Shown: one piece after another, positions 8,775-17,663 of the stretch
Layout: each line of letters starts with the position of its first letter
Numbering within the stretch: the stretch's first letter is position 1
Assembly (NCBI GenBank): GCA_009781635.1
Contig: WQXU01000020.1
Location: forward strand, 1 to 48,140
Source: Treponema sp.
GTDB taxonomy: Bacteria > Spirochaetota > Spirochaetia > Treponematales > Breznakiellaceae
Direction of reading: 5' to 3'
DNA: 48,140 nucleotides
The notes under the pieces: model-generated
The model's database searches: none
What the model saw: the letters and a program-made list of their open reading frames with translations, nothing else
Told to the model about the DNA's origin: nothing
Position numbers and translations under genes: made by a program

Positions 8775-11233
8775 GGATTCCGGATCTGATGGCAGCCGCA
8801 GATTTTGCCAGATTGCTTTGTTGTAAAGGGCATAAAAGGAGCAGCTATTGTAATAAGCGTTTTTATAGCTTCGTAGAGAGTGCCGTATGCTTCAAGTTTG
8901 TCGCTGTCGTTTTCGCTGCGCCAGAACCTGCGGCGGGAGCGGCGGATATACCAGTTATTAAGAAGGTCTATAAAACGCAGGATTGGATCTATGGCGCGGC
9001 TAAGATCGTAGGCCTCAAGCGCGCCGCCTGTTTTTTCTATAAGAGTCTGCACTTCTGAAAGTATCCATTGATCCAGCGGATTGACGCATCTTCCTTCCGG
9101 GCCTTTTGCGGTAACTTTATCAATATTGGCGTAGGTTACAAAAAAGCTGTAGGCGTTCCAAAGCGGGATGATGATGCTTTTCATTACTTCGCGCACGCCG
9201 TCATCGCTGTAACGAAGATCATCGGCTTTTACCACGGCTGAATGCACAAGAAAGAGGCGAAGCGCATCTGCGCCGAACTGATTTATTACTTCGTTTGGAT
9301 CTGTGTAGTTGCGAAGGCTCTTGCTCATTTTTTTTCCGTCTGATGCAAGCACAAGGCCGTTGACAATGCAGTTTTTAAAAGCAGGTTTTTTAAAAAGGGC
9401 CGCTGCAAGAACAGTGAGCGTATAAAACCAGCCGCGCGTTTGATCGAGTCCCTCGCTGATAAAATCCGATGGAAAGTGGCTGTCAAAAAATTCCCTGTTT
9501 TTAAACGGGTAGTGATTCTGCGCATAGGGCATGGCTCCTGATTCAAACCAGCAGTCAAGCACTTCCGGAACGCGCTTCATTATACTTTTACATTCACATG
9601 GGATTGTTATTTCATCGACAAAGTGTTTGTGAAGATCGTCAGGGTATACGCCGGAGAGTTCTTTTAATTCATCGCGGCTGCCGACGCAGACTGTTTTGCC
9701 GCATTCGCCGCATCTCCAGATTGGAAGAGGGTTGCCCCAATAACGGCTTCTGCTGATTGCCCAGTCGCGCGCGCCTTCCAGCCACTTGCCGAATCTGCCT
9801 GTCTTTATATGTTCCGGCATCCAGTAGATTTGATTGTTTGCATCAATCATATCCTGCTTTATTTTTTCCACGCTGACAAACCAGGAGCCGATAGCTCTGT
9901 AGATAAGCGGGCTTTGACACCGCCAGCAATGGGGATATGCGTGTAGAAGCTGATCCCTCTTTAAGAGTTTTCCCTCTTCTTTAAGTTTTTCTATTATTCC
10001 TTTGTCTGCGTCTTTGACAAAGAGCCCTGCAAAATCCGTGACTTCATTTGTAAAACGGCATTCTGCATCTACAGGACAGATTACAGGAATTCCTGTTCCC
10101 TTAAGTACGCGCGCATCATCTTCGCCGAAGCCGGGAGCTGTATGCACAATTCCTGTGCCGTCCTGTGTGGTGACAAAATCGCCAAGGAAGACGCGGAATG
10201 CGCCGGGCGTATCTTTAAAATACGGAAGGAGGGGTTCGTATTCAAGGCCGGCAAGTTCTGCGCCTTTTTTGTTCCATATTATTTTGTATTCTGTTTCATC
10301 TTTGTAGTAGGCAGATAGTCTTGCCTCTGCGAGGATGTAGCGGGTTGGGGGTTGGGGGTTGGGGGTTAGGGGTTGGGGGGTTTCGATTAGTACGTAGTCT
10401 ATATCTGCGCCCATGGTTAGGGCGAGGTTTGACGGCAGCGTCCACGGCGTTGTCGTCCATGCGAGCAGATACGTGTTGGGGGGCGTTGCGGGGGGCTCCC
10501 CCGCTGAGGGGGGAAGCGTACCTGACCACTCTTGAGTGGTCAGGGTAGCGCGGGGGGAGACTTCCCCACTCCCTATTCCCCGACCCCTACTCCCTACCTT
10601 AAACTTTACAGTGATTGCCGGATCGTGCACGTCTTTGTAGCCGCCAAGATTTAATTCGTGGTTTGAAAGAACTGTGGCGCAGCGCGGGCAATAAGGGAGT
10701 ATGTAATGGCCTTCGTAGAGGAGGCCTTTTTCCCAGAGGGATTTCATGACCCACCAGATTGTTTCCATGTAGCCTGCTTCCATGGTTTTATAGTCGTTGT
10801 CGAAATCGACCCAGCGGCCAAGGCGCGTGATGGTTGCTCTCCATTCATTCACGTAACGCAGGACTGAAGAGCGGCAGGCTTCGTTGAAGTTTGCGATGCC
10901 GAACTCTTCTATTGCGGTTTTTGAATTGAGGTTGAGTTCTTTTTCGATGAGGTTTTCTACCGGCAGTCCGTGGCAGTCCCAGCCGAAGCGGCGTTCTACT
11001 TTTTTGCCTTTCATGGATTTGTAGCGCGGGATTATATCTTTAATGGTGCTTGGGACAAAGTGGCCGAAGTGCGGAAGACCTGTTGCGAAGGGAGGGCCGT
11101 CATAGAAGACGAATTCATCAGCGTCCTTTCGAAGTTCCAGGGATTTTTTAAATATTTGATTCTGCTCCCAGTATTTTAAAACTTCTTCTTCAAGTTTCGG
11201 AAAACTTACTTTTGCGTCAACCGGTTTGTACAC
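8699..11233 (-). CDS. ileS: ileS, N-terminal frame (catalytic and editing domains)
   Basis: This frame gives 844 residues, of which about the first 804 match the family. The Rossmann catalytic core, CP1 editing region, zinc-type cysteines (CxxC-containing segments near PYCPRC and WRCGECGK) and KMSKS loop are present. The last 40 or so residues, starting QSGKICGC, are out-of-frame translation that ends at the first stop and should be ignored if the frameshift is an error. Confidence 0.8.
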   Translation of the reverse strand: MYKPVDAKVSFPKLEEEVLKYWEQNQIFKKSLELRKDADEFVFYDGPPFATGLPHFGHFVPSTIKDIIPRYKSMKGKKVERRFGWDCHGLPVENLIEKELNLNSKTAIEEFGIANFNEACRSSVLRYVNEWRATITRLGRWVDFDNDYKTMEAGYMETIWWVMKSLWEKGLLYEGHYILPYCPRCATVLSNHELNLGGYKDVHDPAITVKFKVGSRGRGIGSGEVSPRATLTTQEWSGTLPPSAGEPPATPPNTYLLAWTTTPWTLPSNLALTMGADIDYVLIETPQPLTPNPQPPTRYILAEARLSAYYKDETEYKIIWNKKGAELAGLEYEPLLPYFKDTPGAFRVFLGDFVTTQDGTGIVHTAPGFGEDDARVLKGTGIPVICPVDAECRFTNEVTDFAGLFVKDADKGIIEKLKEEGKLLKRDQLLHAYPHCWRCQSPLIYRAIGSWFVSVEKIKQDMIDANNQIYWMPEHIKTGRFGKWLEGARDWAISRSRYWGNPLPIWRCGECGKTVCVGSRDELKELSGVYPDDLHKHFVDEITIPCECKSIMKRVPEVLDCWFESGAMPYAQNHYPFKNREFFDSHFPSDFISEGLDQTRGWFYTLTVLAAALFKKPAFKNCIVNGLVLASDGKKMSKSLRNYTDPNEVINQFGADALRLFLVHSAVVKADDLRYSDDGVREVMKSIIIPLWNAYSFFVTYANIDKVTAKGPEGRCVNPLDQWILSEVQTLIEKTGGALEAYDLSRAIDPILRFIDLLNNWYIRRSRRRFWRSENDSDKLEAYGTLYEAIKTLITIAAPFMPFTTKQSGKICGCHQIRNPCILPVFHVRMKNAATRLLSSAWQL
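10342..10380. repeat. G-tract tandem repeat inside ileS
   Basis: Six G-tracts of 3 to 6 bases are separated by TT or TTA on the plus strand, the strand opposite to the ileS message. It is translated in frame as a Pro-rich [14 protein letters not shown]-like loop between DYVLIE and YILAEA of the editing domain. The pattern could fold as a G-quadruplex in single-stranded DNA. Confidence 0.8.
10476..10598. repeat. G/C-rich repeat element inserted in frame in ileS
   Basis: About 120 bases of G/C homopolymer runs surround a perfect palindrome, CCTGACCACTC-TT-GAGTGGTCAGG at 10521-10544. It adds roughly 40 residues (about 212-252 of the protein) between KFKV and NTYLLAW, which are adjacent or nearly so in typical family members. 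The flank CCCCACTCCCTATTCCCC is like the G-rich spacer repeat near 558-590 read on the other strand. Confidence 0.7.
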
Positions 11234-11325
11234 GCTTATGCTCCTGATTTGTATTTAGGCGCAGTATGGCATAAATTGGAGTGTTTTTCTACGGGGAGAT
11301 TAGTAAGAATTGATGTAAGGGAACA

Positions 11326-12075
11326 TCACTCTTTTTCCATCAATATTCGTACGGCTTCCACTGCTGTTTTTATTGCGTTTGTGGTGTCGTGGCTGTGGGG
11401 ATTGCTTAGGCCTGCTTTTTCGCGTTCCTGGTTCCATACAACGCCAAGGACGCAGCCTGCGCGTGCGCCGAGTATCTGGCTTACGATGTAAAGGGATGCG
11501 CTTTCCATTTCTGAAGCAAGGCAGCCTGCCTTTTTCCAGGCTTCCCATTCGTTCAATAACTGATAACCAATGGGCATCCTGCCCGGGCTGTGCTGGCCGT
11601 AAAAGGAATCTTTGCATTGAACAATTCCTGCATGCCATTTCTGCTTGAGCCTTCCGGCGGCTTCTACAAGGGCATTTGTGACATCGAGGTTTGCAACTGC
11701 GGGAAACTCAATCGGGACATATTCCCTTGTTGTTCCCTCATGGCGGATTGCGCCTGTTGCGATAACCAAATCTCCGCCTGTGACATCAATAGCGATTCCG
11801 CCGCAGGTGCCGATTCTTATGAAATTGCGCACTCCGGTTACATAAAGCTCTTCTATTGCAATGGCGGTTGAAGGGCCGCCCATACCGGTTGAAATAACCA
11901 TTACTTTTTTTCCGGAAAGTTCACCTAACCAGCTTGTGTATTCGCGGTTCTGGTTTAAAAAACGCGGATTCTCAAGGAATGAGGCGATCTTCTCCACACG
12001 CTTGGGATCTCCCGGCAGAATCGCATAACGCGCGCCGTGACTGTCATCAATATCGATGTGATACTGTTTTTCCAT
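11326..12075 (-). CDS. udp: uridine phosphorylase
   Basis: Cleaves uridine with phosphate to uracil and ribose 1-phosphate in the cytoplasm. The 249-residue length matches the bacterial enzyme. Family features are the N-terminal YAILPGDPKRVEKIA segment that binds phosphate, STGMGGPS (about residues 62-69), RIGTCGG (about 87-93), and EMESASLYIV (about 186-195), where the Glu-Met-Glu element contacts ribose. A strong AGGAGG lies about 9 bases before the ATG. It is the last gene of the nucleoside importer operon, 15 bases after the second permease, so imported nucleosides would be split directly to feed base and sugar-phosphate pools. A purine-specific role cannot be excluded from sequence alone. 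Confidence 0.88.
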   Translation of the reverse strand: MEKQYHIDIDDSHGARYAILPGDPKRVEKIASFLENPRFLNQNREYTSWLGELSGKKVMVISTGMGGPSTAIAIEELYVTGVRNFIRIGTCGGIAIDVTGGDLVIATGAIRHEGTTREYVPIEFPAVANLDVTNALVEAAGRLKQKWHAGIVQCKDSFYGQHSPGRMPIGYQLLNEWEAWKKAGCLASEMESASLYIVSQILGARAGCVLGVVWNQEREKAGLSNPHSHDTTNAIKTAVEAVRILMEKE

Positions 12076-12090
12076 AACCTGCTTCCTCCT

Positions 12091-13044
12091 TTATCTTCGT
12101 CCTTTATCGTATGGTATGCCTTCGGCTCTCGGCGCCTGCGACATTTTTGAACTGAACGCAAGCACTATTAGAGTTGCAATGTACGGTATCATTTTATAGC
12201 CGTAGGCAGGAATCGGGATTGCCCTCATAAAATCAATTCCTGAATACGAGGATGCGATTGCCTTCATAAGCCCAAAGAAGAATGCGGCGACAAGAATACG
12301 GCCGGGTCTCCACTGGCCGAATATCAATACTGCAAGAGCCAGAAATCCGTAGCCTGAAACTTCCGGGTTAAACTCGATTGATGTCGGTATTACAAACACA
12401 AGTCCTCCAAGGCCTGCAAGAGCGCCGGAAAGCATTACTCCTGTGTAGCGCATGGCGTATACGTTTATCCCCAGTGAGTCAGCGGCCTGCGGATGTTCGC
12501 CGCATGAGCGCAGGCGAAGCCCAAAGCGCGTTTTGTAAAGAAGGAATGCTGCAAACGCTAGTATGAAAAAACCAAGAAATGTAGTGATATATGTATTCCT
12601 GAAAAGCATCGGCCCGAAAAACGGAATGTCGCCTAACGCAGGGACTTTATCAATGCGGAATTGATTTATAAAAGGAATCTGCTGTACGGTGCGGATCATT
12701 CTTGCGATATAAATTGCAAGAGCAGGAGCCAGCATATTGATTGCTGTGCCGCTTATTATCTGGTTGGCTTTTAAGTTGATGCTTGCGTAGGCGTGAAAAA
12801 GGGAAACAACTACTCCCGTTAACGATGATACAAATATAGCCATAATAAGGACAGACTGCCCGGAAATGAACTGCTGGGCAAAGTTGATGAACAAAATCCC
12901 CGAGAATGCGCCGAGGATCATGATTCCCTCCAGCGCGATATTGATTACGCCGGAGCGTTCGGAAAACATTCCTCCCAAAGCGACTATCAAAAGAGGTATG
13001 GAAAAAAACATTGTCTGCTGAACAATAAAGTACAGTAAACTCAT
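12091..13044 (-). CDS. nucleoside ABC transporter, permease 2
   Basis: Inner-membrane permease of 317 residues of the BPD/ribose-type family, the shorter of the two permeases that go with BMP-type nucleoside receptors (NupC/YufQ-like). It is hydrophobic throughout, with conserved features GVINIALEGIM near the N-terminus and RFGLRLRSCGEHPQAADSLG as the cytoplasmic coupling segment. Its start overlaps the stop of the first permease by 4 bases, so translation is probably coupled. With the other permease it should form the nucleoside channel of the importer. Confidence 0.85.
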   Translation of the reverse strand: MSLLYFIVQQTMFFSIPLLIVALGGMFSERSGVINIALEGIMILGAFSGILFINFAQQFISGQSVLIMAIFVSSLTGVVVSLFHAYASINLKANQIISGTAINMLAPALAIYIARMIRTVQQIPFINQFRIDKVPALGDIPFFGPMLFRNTYITTFLGFFILAFAAFLLYKTRFGLRLRSCGEHPQAADSLGINVYAMRYTGVMLSGALAGLGGLVFVIPTSIEFNPEVSGYGFLALAVLIFGQWRPGRILVAAFFFGLMKAIASSYSGIDFMRAIPIPAYGYKMIPYIATLIVLAFSSKMSQAPRAEGIPYDKGRR

Positions 13045-14162
13045 AATTCACCTCTTTTTCTCTTTAAAAGAGATATGATAAATCCCTTGACAAGCAGCGC
13101 AAAAGCGCTGAAGTAAATAATTACTGCGATAATAATTTCGATAATCTGCGGGACAAAATTGTATAACTGCATGTTAAAACCGCCCACATTAAGGTAGGCA
13201 ATAAACAAACCGGAAAATATTATTCCTACAGGATTATTAAGTCCCAAAAGAGCTACAGGAATACCGTTAAAACCTTCCTGCGCAAGCATATCTACAACAG
13301 TTATATTAATTCCCGAACCGGATAAAAACAGAAGCGCGCCGCCTAATCCTGCCAGCGAGCCTGCTATAGTCATGCTGAGAATAATGCTGCGTTTTTCGTT
13401 TATTCCTGCATAGCGCGCTGCATCACGGTTAAAACCGCAGGCTTTTAACTCGTATCCGAAATAGGTTTTTTCAAGAATAACATATATTAATATTGCAATT
13501 ACTACCGCAATTATAATTCCGGAATTAACGCTGGAGACAATAAAACCGTCCCTGAATATTTTATCCATTCCCATTTTGGGAAGATTCGCATTATCCATTA
13601 CGCGCATACTCTGATTTTTCATTGAATCGTATACTGTCTGCGTAACTAAATAATTTACAAGATACATGCCTATATAATTTGTCATAATGCATGCAATTAC
13701 TTCGTTTACATTAAAGAGCGCTTTAAAAATTCCAGGGATAGCTCCCCAAAGAGCGCCTGCAATCAAAGCTGCAAGAAGAGCGGTTATCCAAAGCAAATGC
13801 CCGGGAATAAAATCGCACCTGATACCAACGAGCACAGCAGCATAAGCTCCGACAATAAACTGGCCTGCAGCTCCTATATTAAAAAGCCCTGTTCTTGCAG
13901 CAAAACCAACAGAGAGTCCTGTCAGAATTATCGGAGTTGCAAAGTAAAGAACCTGGCCAAGATCGTTCATTGTAGAGAAGCCGCTTATAAGAATGGTTTC
14001 AAAAGCATACACTGCCTGAGATGCGTTGCTTATTAACAGGATTATAAATCCTGCCAAAAGACCCACAAAAATCGCAGCTCCGGAAGAAATAACATCATGC
14101 ATTGATTCCGGAATAATCAGTTTTTTTTCAGGAAACCACTTTTGAATAATGTTCCATTTCAT
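13041..14162 (-). CDS. nucleoside ABC transporter, permease 1
   Basis: Inner-membrane permease of 373 residues, the longer partner (NupB/YufP-like). It carries GLFNIGAAGQFIVGAYAA and the coupling segment YFGYELKACGFNRDAARYAG, both typical of this family. The start overlaps the end of the ATPase gene by 4 bases, and the end overlaps the next permease by 4, so the three genes are tightly packed. The long N-terminal segment before the first conserved block is normal for this subunit. Confidence 0.85.
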   Translation of the reverse strand: MKWNIIQKWFPEKKLIIPESMHDVISSGAAIFVGLLAGFIILLISNASQAVYAFETILISGFSTMNDLGQVLYFATPIILTGLSVGFAARTGLFNIGAAGQFIVGAYAAVLVGIRCDFIPGHLLWITALLAALIAGALWGAIPGIFKALFNVNEVIACIMTNYIGMYLVNYLVTQTVYDSMKNQSMRVMDNANLPKMGMDKIFRDGFIVSSVNSGIIIAVVIAILIYVILEKTYFGYELKACGFNRDAARYAGINEKRSIILSMTIAGSLAGLGGALLFLSGSGINITVVDMLAQEGFNGIPVALLGLNNPVGIIFSGLFIAYLNVGGFNMQLYNFVPQIIEIIIAVIIYFSAFALLVKGFIISLLKRKRGEL

Positions 14163-15703
14163 GCGGCGGCCTGCCTGGAAGATCCTGCCATATAAAGTCC
14201 AAGTTCCTGGAAGCTGACTTCCTGAGGTTTCACATTCGCAACAAGCTTTCCTTCAAAAATGACAAGTATTCTGTCGCTTACATCCATAACTTCGTCAAGT
14301 TCAAGAGATACAAGCAGCACTCCCCTTCCCTTGTCCCGCTCTGCAATAAGCTGTTTGTGGATATACTCGCAGGCTCCGACATCAAGCCCTCTTGTAGGCT
14401 GAACTGCAACCAGCAGCTTTGATTCACGCGATATTTCACGCGCAATAATTGACTTCTGCTGATTCCCGCCGGACATGCTGCGGGTTATAGTGCGCGAGCC
14501 GTATCCGCAGCGGATATCAAAAGTTTCTATTAAGTTATCTGCAAATTCATTTATCTTTTTAAATCTGAGAATGCCGTTTTTCTGGAACTCTGGTGTATAG
14601 TAGTTTTGTAAAATCATGTTAAAGGCAAGGCTGTAATCCAGCACAAGCCCGTGTTTGTGCCTGTCTTCCGGAATGTGCGCAAGCCCCCTTGAACGGATAC
14701 CGTTATGCGTAATATCCGCGCCTTCCAGAAAAATACCGCCGCTGTCCGGGTTTATCATACCGGCTATTGCCGAGACAAGCTCCTGCTGTCCGTTTCCGTC
14801 TATTCCTGCAATGCAGACAATTTCTCCTGAGCGTACTTCAAAGCTTGCATTGTCTACCAGGGCTTTTCCGTGAGTTTTGCTGTTTACAACAAGGTTTTCT
14901 ACTTTAAGAATTGTTTCTCCCGGCTGCCGCTGCTGTTTATCGACAGTAAAGCTAACCTTGCGGCCTACCATCATTTGCGACAGTTCATCCTTTGAAACGG
15001 GTGCAACATCAACTGTTCCTACGCATTTTCCTTTTCTAAGCACAGTGCAGCGATCTGCGATTGCCTTTATTTCGTTTAATTTGTGCGTAATAAAAAGAAT
15101 CGACTTGCCTTCCGCTACAAGATTTTTCATTATGTGCATGAGCTCTTCTATTTCCTGCGGAGTGAGCACTGCCGTAGGTTCATCGAAAATTAATATTTCA
15201 TTTTCGCGGTAGAGCATTTTAAGAATCTCAACCCTTTGCTGCATCCCGACTGTTATATCGGATACAAGGGCATCCGGATCAATTTCAAGTTTGTAATGTT
15301 TGGATAATTCGATTATCTGCTTGCGCGCGCTGTCCAGTTTTAAAACGCCGTATTTTACAGTTTCAGCGCCAAGAATGATATTTTCCAGTACTGTAAAATT
15401 GTGCACAAGCTTGAAGTGCTGGTGGACCATCCCTATCCCAAGTTTCTTTGCATCCTTGGGTCCGTGGATTCGCACAGCTTCGCCGTTTTTTTTAATTGTA
15501 CCCTTATCGGCCTGATACAGGCCAAAAAGGATACTCATAAGCGTTGATTTGCCCGCTCCGTTTTCACCTAACAGCGCGTGAATCTCGCCGGCTTTTAACT
15601 GGAGCGTGACATCATCATTGGCAATAATGCCGGGAAATACTTTCGTAATCCCGGCCATTTCAATTAAAGGAACCGGTTCAGGGCTCTGGTTCAGATTATC
15701 CAT
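14159..15703 (-). CDS. nucleoside ABC transporter, double ATP-binding subunit
   Basis: ATPase of 514 residues with two ABC domains in one chain, as in ribose and BMP-type nucleoside importers (NupA/YufO-like). The first domain has Walker A GENGAGKST (about residues 46-54), an ITVGMQQRVEIL signature and ILIFDEPTAVL. The second has a degenerate Walker A, GIDGNGQQ, but a good signature SGGNQQKSIIARE and VAVQPTRGLDVG in place of a standard Walker B. One asymmetric active site is usual for this family. It follows the binding lipoprotein by 12 bases and is coupled to the first permease. Confidence 0.88.
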   Translation of the reverse strand: MDNLNQSPEPVPLIEMAGITKVFPGIIANDDVTLQLKAGEIHALLGENGAGKSTLMSILFGLYQADKGTIKKNGEAVRIHGPKDAKKLGIGMVHQHFKLVHNFTVLENIILGAETVKYGVLKLDSARKQIIELSKHYKLEIDPDALVSDITVGMQQRVEILKMLYRENEILIFDEPTAVLTPQEIEELMHIMKNLVAEGKSILFITHKLNEIKAIADRCTVLRKGKCVGTVDVAPVSKDELSQMMVGRKVSFTVDKQQRQPGETILKVENLVVNSKTHGKALVDNASFEVRSGEIVCIAGIDGNGQQELVSAIAGMINPDSGGIFLEGADITHNGIRSRGLAHIPEDRHKHGLVLDYSLAFNMILQNYYTPEFQKNGILRFKKINEFADNLIETFDIRCGYGSRTITRSMSGGNQQKSIIAREISRESKLLVAVQPTRGLDVGACEYIHKQLIAERDKGRGVLLVSLELDEVMDVSDRILVIFEGKLVANVKPQEVSFQELGLYMAGSSRQAAA

Positions 15704-15715
15704 ATAACATGGCTT

Positions 15716-16810
15716 TTATCTGACTTCTGTAACCCTGACAATTCTGACAGGCACCACTCTTGGGCTTCCGTCATCTGAAAGATTATCCATTCTTGGGATT
15801 TCAAGATTTGCAAGTCTGCGGTAGATTGCATCGTAATCAGCCTGTCTGAAGGTCTGAAATTTGGAAGTATTCATTGGAAGGCCTACGCCGTTGTTAGAAG
15901 CTTTGAAAACAAGGGTTTCTCCGCCGGGGAATCTGCCTGCGTAAAAATCTGCGATACAATCATAAACTGATGACTGCAGTCCCTTCATTGCAGAGGTTAT
16001 AACAGTTGGCGACTCGCCTGACTGATCAACGTCAACGCCGATTACTCTTCTTCCTGTCTGTTCAGCCGCCGCCATGACAGAGTTGCCGACCGCGCCGCCG
16101 CAGGCAAAGATTACTTCTATACCGCTGTTGAACCAGGAAGCTGACAGAGCCTGGGCTTCAGGTGTCGCGGCAAAACCGCCTGTATAATGGTAGTTTACTG
16201 TAACTGAACCGTCTGCAAGCCCCAAATCCTGTGCGGCATACTCTGCACCCTGGACAAAACCGTAGCCAAAACGGACAACAGCAGGAACTGCCATTCCGCC
16301 TACAAAGCCGAGCCTTCTGTAACCGTCTTTTACCGCTGCGTAACCGGCAAGGAATCCCGCCTGATCTTCAGCATAAAGAACGCCAACTGCGTTACTGCCT
16401 GTGCGGAAAACCGGATTCGGCCAGTTTCCGTCATTGGGTACGCCGTCTACGAGGATAAAATTAACATTAGGATATCTGTCCTGGGCTACAAAAATAGAAC
16501 CTTCAAAGAGGAACCCCGGAGTTACTACAACCTTCGCACCGCCGCGGACCGCAAGGTCTATGGTCATAAGGTAGGCATTATCGCTTTGCTCGGCTGGCTG
16601 GTAATATTTATGAGAAATATTACGTTCTCTGGCATATTTTACCAATCCTTCCCATGAACCCTGGTTAAAGGATTTATCGTCAATTGTGCCAAGATCGGTT
16701 ATAAGCGCCAATTCGAATGTTTCTACGCTTCTTTGGGTCTGCTGTCTTGTACAGGCAGCCGCCGACAATAATACGATAACCGCAAACAGAATAACAACAA
16801 ATTTTTTCAT
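15716..16810 (-). CDS. pnrA: BMP/PnrA-type nucleoside-binding lipoprotein
   Basis: Binding protein of the importer, 364 residues. The signal peptide ends in the lipobox SAAAC (Cys20), so it is tethered to the periplasmic membrane face. DLGTIDDKSFNQGSWEGL after the linker is the hallmark of the basic membrane protein (BMP) family, which includes the Treponema pallidum purine nucleoside receptor PnrA/TmpC. FVGGMAVP and FACGGAVGNS are further family blocks. It heads the operon pnrA - ATPase - permease - permease - udp and is preceded by GGGAGA and a promoter at 16848-16877. The exact nucleoside range is inferred from the family and from the udp gene. Confidence 0.88.
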   Translation of the reverse strand: MKKFVVILFAVIVLLSAAACTRQQTQRSVETFELALITDLGTIDDKSFNQGSWEGLVKYARERNISHKYYQPAEQSDNAYLMTIDLAVRGGAKVVVTPGFLFEGSIFVAQDRYPNVNFILVDGVPNDGNWPNPVFRTGSNAVGVLYAEDQAGFLAGYAAVKDGYRRLGFVGGMAVPAVVRFGYGFVQGAEYAAQDLGLADGSVTVNYHYTGGFAATPEAQALSASWFNSGIEVIFACGGAVGNSVMAAAEQTGRRVIGVDVDQSGESPTVITSAMKGLQSSVYDCIADFYAGRFPGGETLVFKASNNGVGLPMNTSKFQTFRQADYDAIYRRLANLEIPRMDNLSDDGSPRVVPVRIVRVTEVR

Positions 16811-16847
16811 GATTCTTCTCCCTATGATTTGATTAATTGCTTATTCA

Positions 16848-16877
16848 AAGTTACTTTAAAAGTGCAGAGAGTGTCAA
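16848..16877 (-). promoter_or_regulatory. likely promoter of the nucleoside importer operon
   Basis: On the minus strand a perfect TTGACA is followed after 18 bases by TAACTT, about 37 bases before the pnrA ATG. I see no purine-riboswitch core in the leader, so any control would be at the promoter. Confidence 0.5.
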
Positions 16878-17062
16878 GGGGGGATTTTTGGGATTATATA
16901 AGAATGTTGTAAGAGATATATAATAATTTTTGTTTTTTTTTAAGATTTTATGCAAATTTCATTTTAACACTTAAAATCCTTTTAAATTGTCAATTTTGAT
17001 GCAAAGACATAATTGCGAATAACGCTTCTGAGTTCATGCTGATTTAATAAACATCCGCCGGA

Positions 17063-17090
17063 TTGACATTATTTTATTTATATGCAAAAT
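17063..17090 (+). promoter_or_regulatory. promoter of the TPP riboswitch operon
   Basis: TTGACA at 17063-17068 and CAAAAT at 17085-17090 are separated by 16 bases and lie just before the riboswitch, the position expected for its promoter. The -10 box matches four of six consensus bases. Confidence 0.6.
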
Positions 17091-17103
17091 TTGGATTAAT
17101 TAA

Positions 17104-17245
17104 TCTGGGGTGCTGGATTGATAAAAAATTGCATGCAATTTTTTATCCTTGCCGGCTGAGATTGGGCCTATGCCCGGAACCCTTGTCTGACTCATATGCA
17201 GTCAGGCGCACCTGATCCGGATAATACCGGCGGAGGGAAAGTTTA
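17104..17245 (+). promoter_or_regulatory. TPP (THI-box) riboswitch
   Basis: All conserved blocks of the thiamine pyrophosphate riboswitch occur in order: GGGGTGCTGG, then GCCGGCTGAGA, ACCCTT, ACCTGATCCGGATAATACC and GGCGGAGGGAAA. The pyrophosphate- and pyrimidine-binding segments (CTGAGA and the ACCTGATC helix) are intact. The P3 arm carries an unusually long extension, a perfect 26-base palindrome at 17121-17146 made of ATAAAAAATTGCA and its complement. An intrinsic terminator follows at 17274-17308, so bound TPP probably ends transcription before the uptake genes. Confidence 0.95.
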
Positions 17246-17273
17246 TTCAATATCGTGATAATGAGTAATAAAC

Positions 17274-17308
17274 GCCTTCGCAGGTAAGCCCTGTGGAGGC
17301 TTTTTTTT
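17274..17308 (+). terminator. riboswitch-controlled terminator
   Basis: GCCTTCGCAGG and CCTGTGGAGGC pair with two G-U type mismatches around a TAAGC loop and run straight into eight T. It sits between the riboswitch and the first gene, as expected for TPP-dependent attenuation. Confidence 0.85.
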
Positions 17309-17360
17309 GGACAGGTAAAAAATCAAGGCCGTTTTTACGGTGTTTATTAAGGAAGATAAT

Positions 17361-17663
17361 ATGAAAAGACCGCAGGCAAGTATTGCAATTCAGGTTCTGC
17401 CGAAGATGGCTGAGGGAGATGATGTACTCAGGATAGTTGATAAAGTAATCGGCTACATTAAAAGCACAGGTTTAAAATCGGTTGTGGGTCCCTTTGAAAC
17501 AGTTATAGAGGGAGATTTTGACATGCTCATGGATATCGCAAAAGAATGTCAGCTAATATGCATACGCGAGGGCGCGCCAAGTCTTTTAACATACATAAAG
17601 ATTGCGTATAACCCGAATGGCGGAACATGGTCTATCGATGAAAAAACCGCAAAACATAATTAA
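17361..17663 (+). CDS. thiamine-binding-like protein (MTH1187/YkoF family)
   Basis: Small cytoplasmic protein of 100 residues of the Thiamine_BP (DUF77) family, a ferredoxin-like fold with a GPFETVIEGDFD block that is diagnostic. Some family members bind thiamine or its pyrimidine part. The frame is open from 17340, but the ATG at 17361 has AAGGAAG 5 bases upstream and is the better start. It is the first gene after the TPP riboswitch and overlaps the permease gene, which ties it to thiamine or HMP uptake. Its exact role (buffering, delivery or sensing) is not known. Confidence 0.82.
   Translation: MKRPQASIAIQVLPKMAEGDDVLRIVDKVIGYIKSTGLKSVVGPFETVIEGDFDMLMDIAKECQLICIREGAPSLLTYIKIAYNPNGGTWSIDEKTAKHN

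Larger units (their letters stand above)
7962..11233 (-). pseudogene. ileS: isoleucyl-tRNA synthetase, interrupted by one frameshift
   Basis: Class I synthetase that charges tRNA-Ile with isoleucine in the cytoplasm. The combined product is about 1090 residues, the usual size for the type II (eukaryote-like) form found in spirochaetes. The first frame (11233-8699) holds PHFGH at residues 54-58, the conserved [11 protein letters not shown] of the editing domain, and KMSKS at about 635-639. Translation then leaves the family frame at about 8811-8824; the expected [15 protein letters not shown] continues in the next frame. The start is a GTG with AGGAG 7 bases upstream. Two low-complexity insertions, about 40 and 14 residues, interrupt the editing domain. 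An essential gene should be intact, so a sequencing error, a recent mutation, recoding, or a second ileS copy elsewhere must be considered. Confidence 0.85.
16811..17360. other. divergent intergenic region between pnrA and the thi operon
   Basis: This 550-base stretch holds the pnrA promoter, the promoter of the thi operon, the TPP riboswitch and its terminator, which are listed separately. The A/T-rich part at about 16880-17060 shows no gene and no clear structure. Confidence 0.7.

Noticed and set aside
8805-8830. Programmed frameshifting in ileS
   Set aside because: The site has no X-XXY-YYZ slippery heptamer and no obvious downstream pseudoknot; a missing base explains it more simply.
10296-10548. 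Small frames across the G-rich part of ileS on either strand
   Set aside because: They arise from base-composition runs within the inserted repeats and have no conserved sequence.
11311-11328. Terminator after udp
   Set aside because: TGATGT-N6-ACATCA is a neat 6-bp stem, but it overlaps the udp stop region and has no T-run.
16811-16880. Purine riboswitch in the pnrA leader
   Set aside because: The conserved purine-binding core and paired loops are absent, and the leader is too short.
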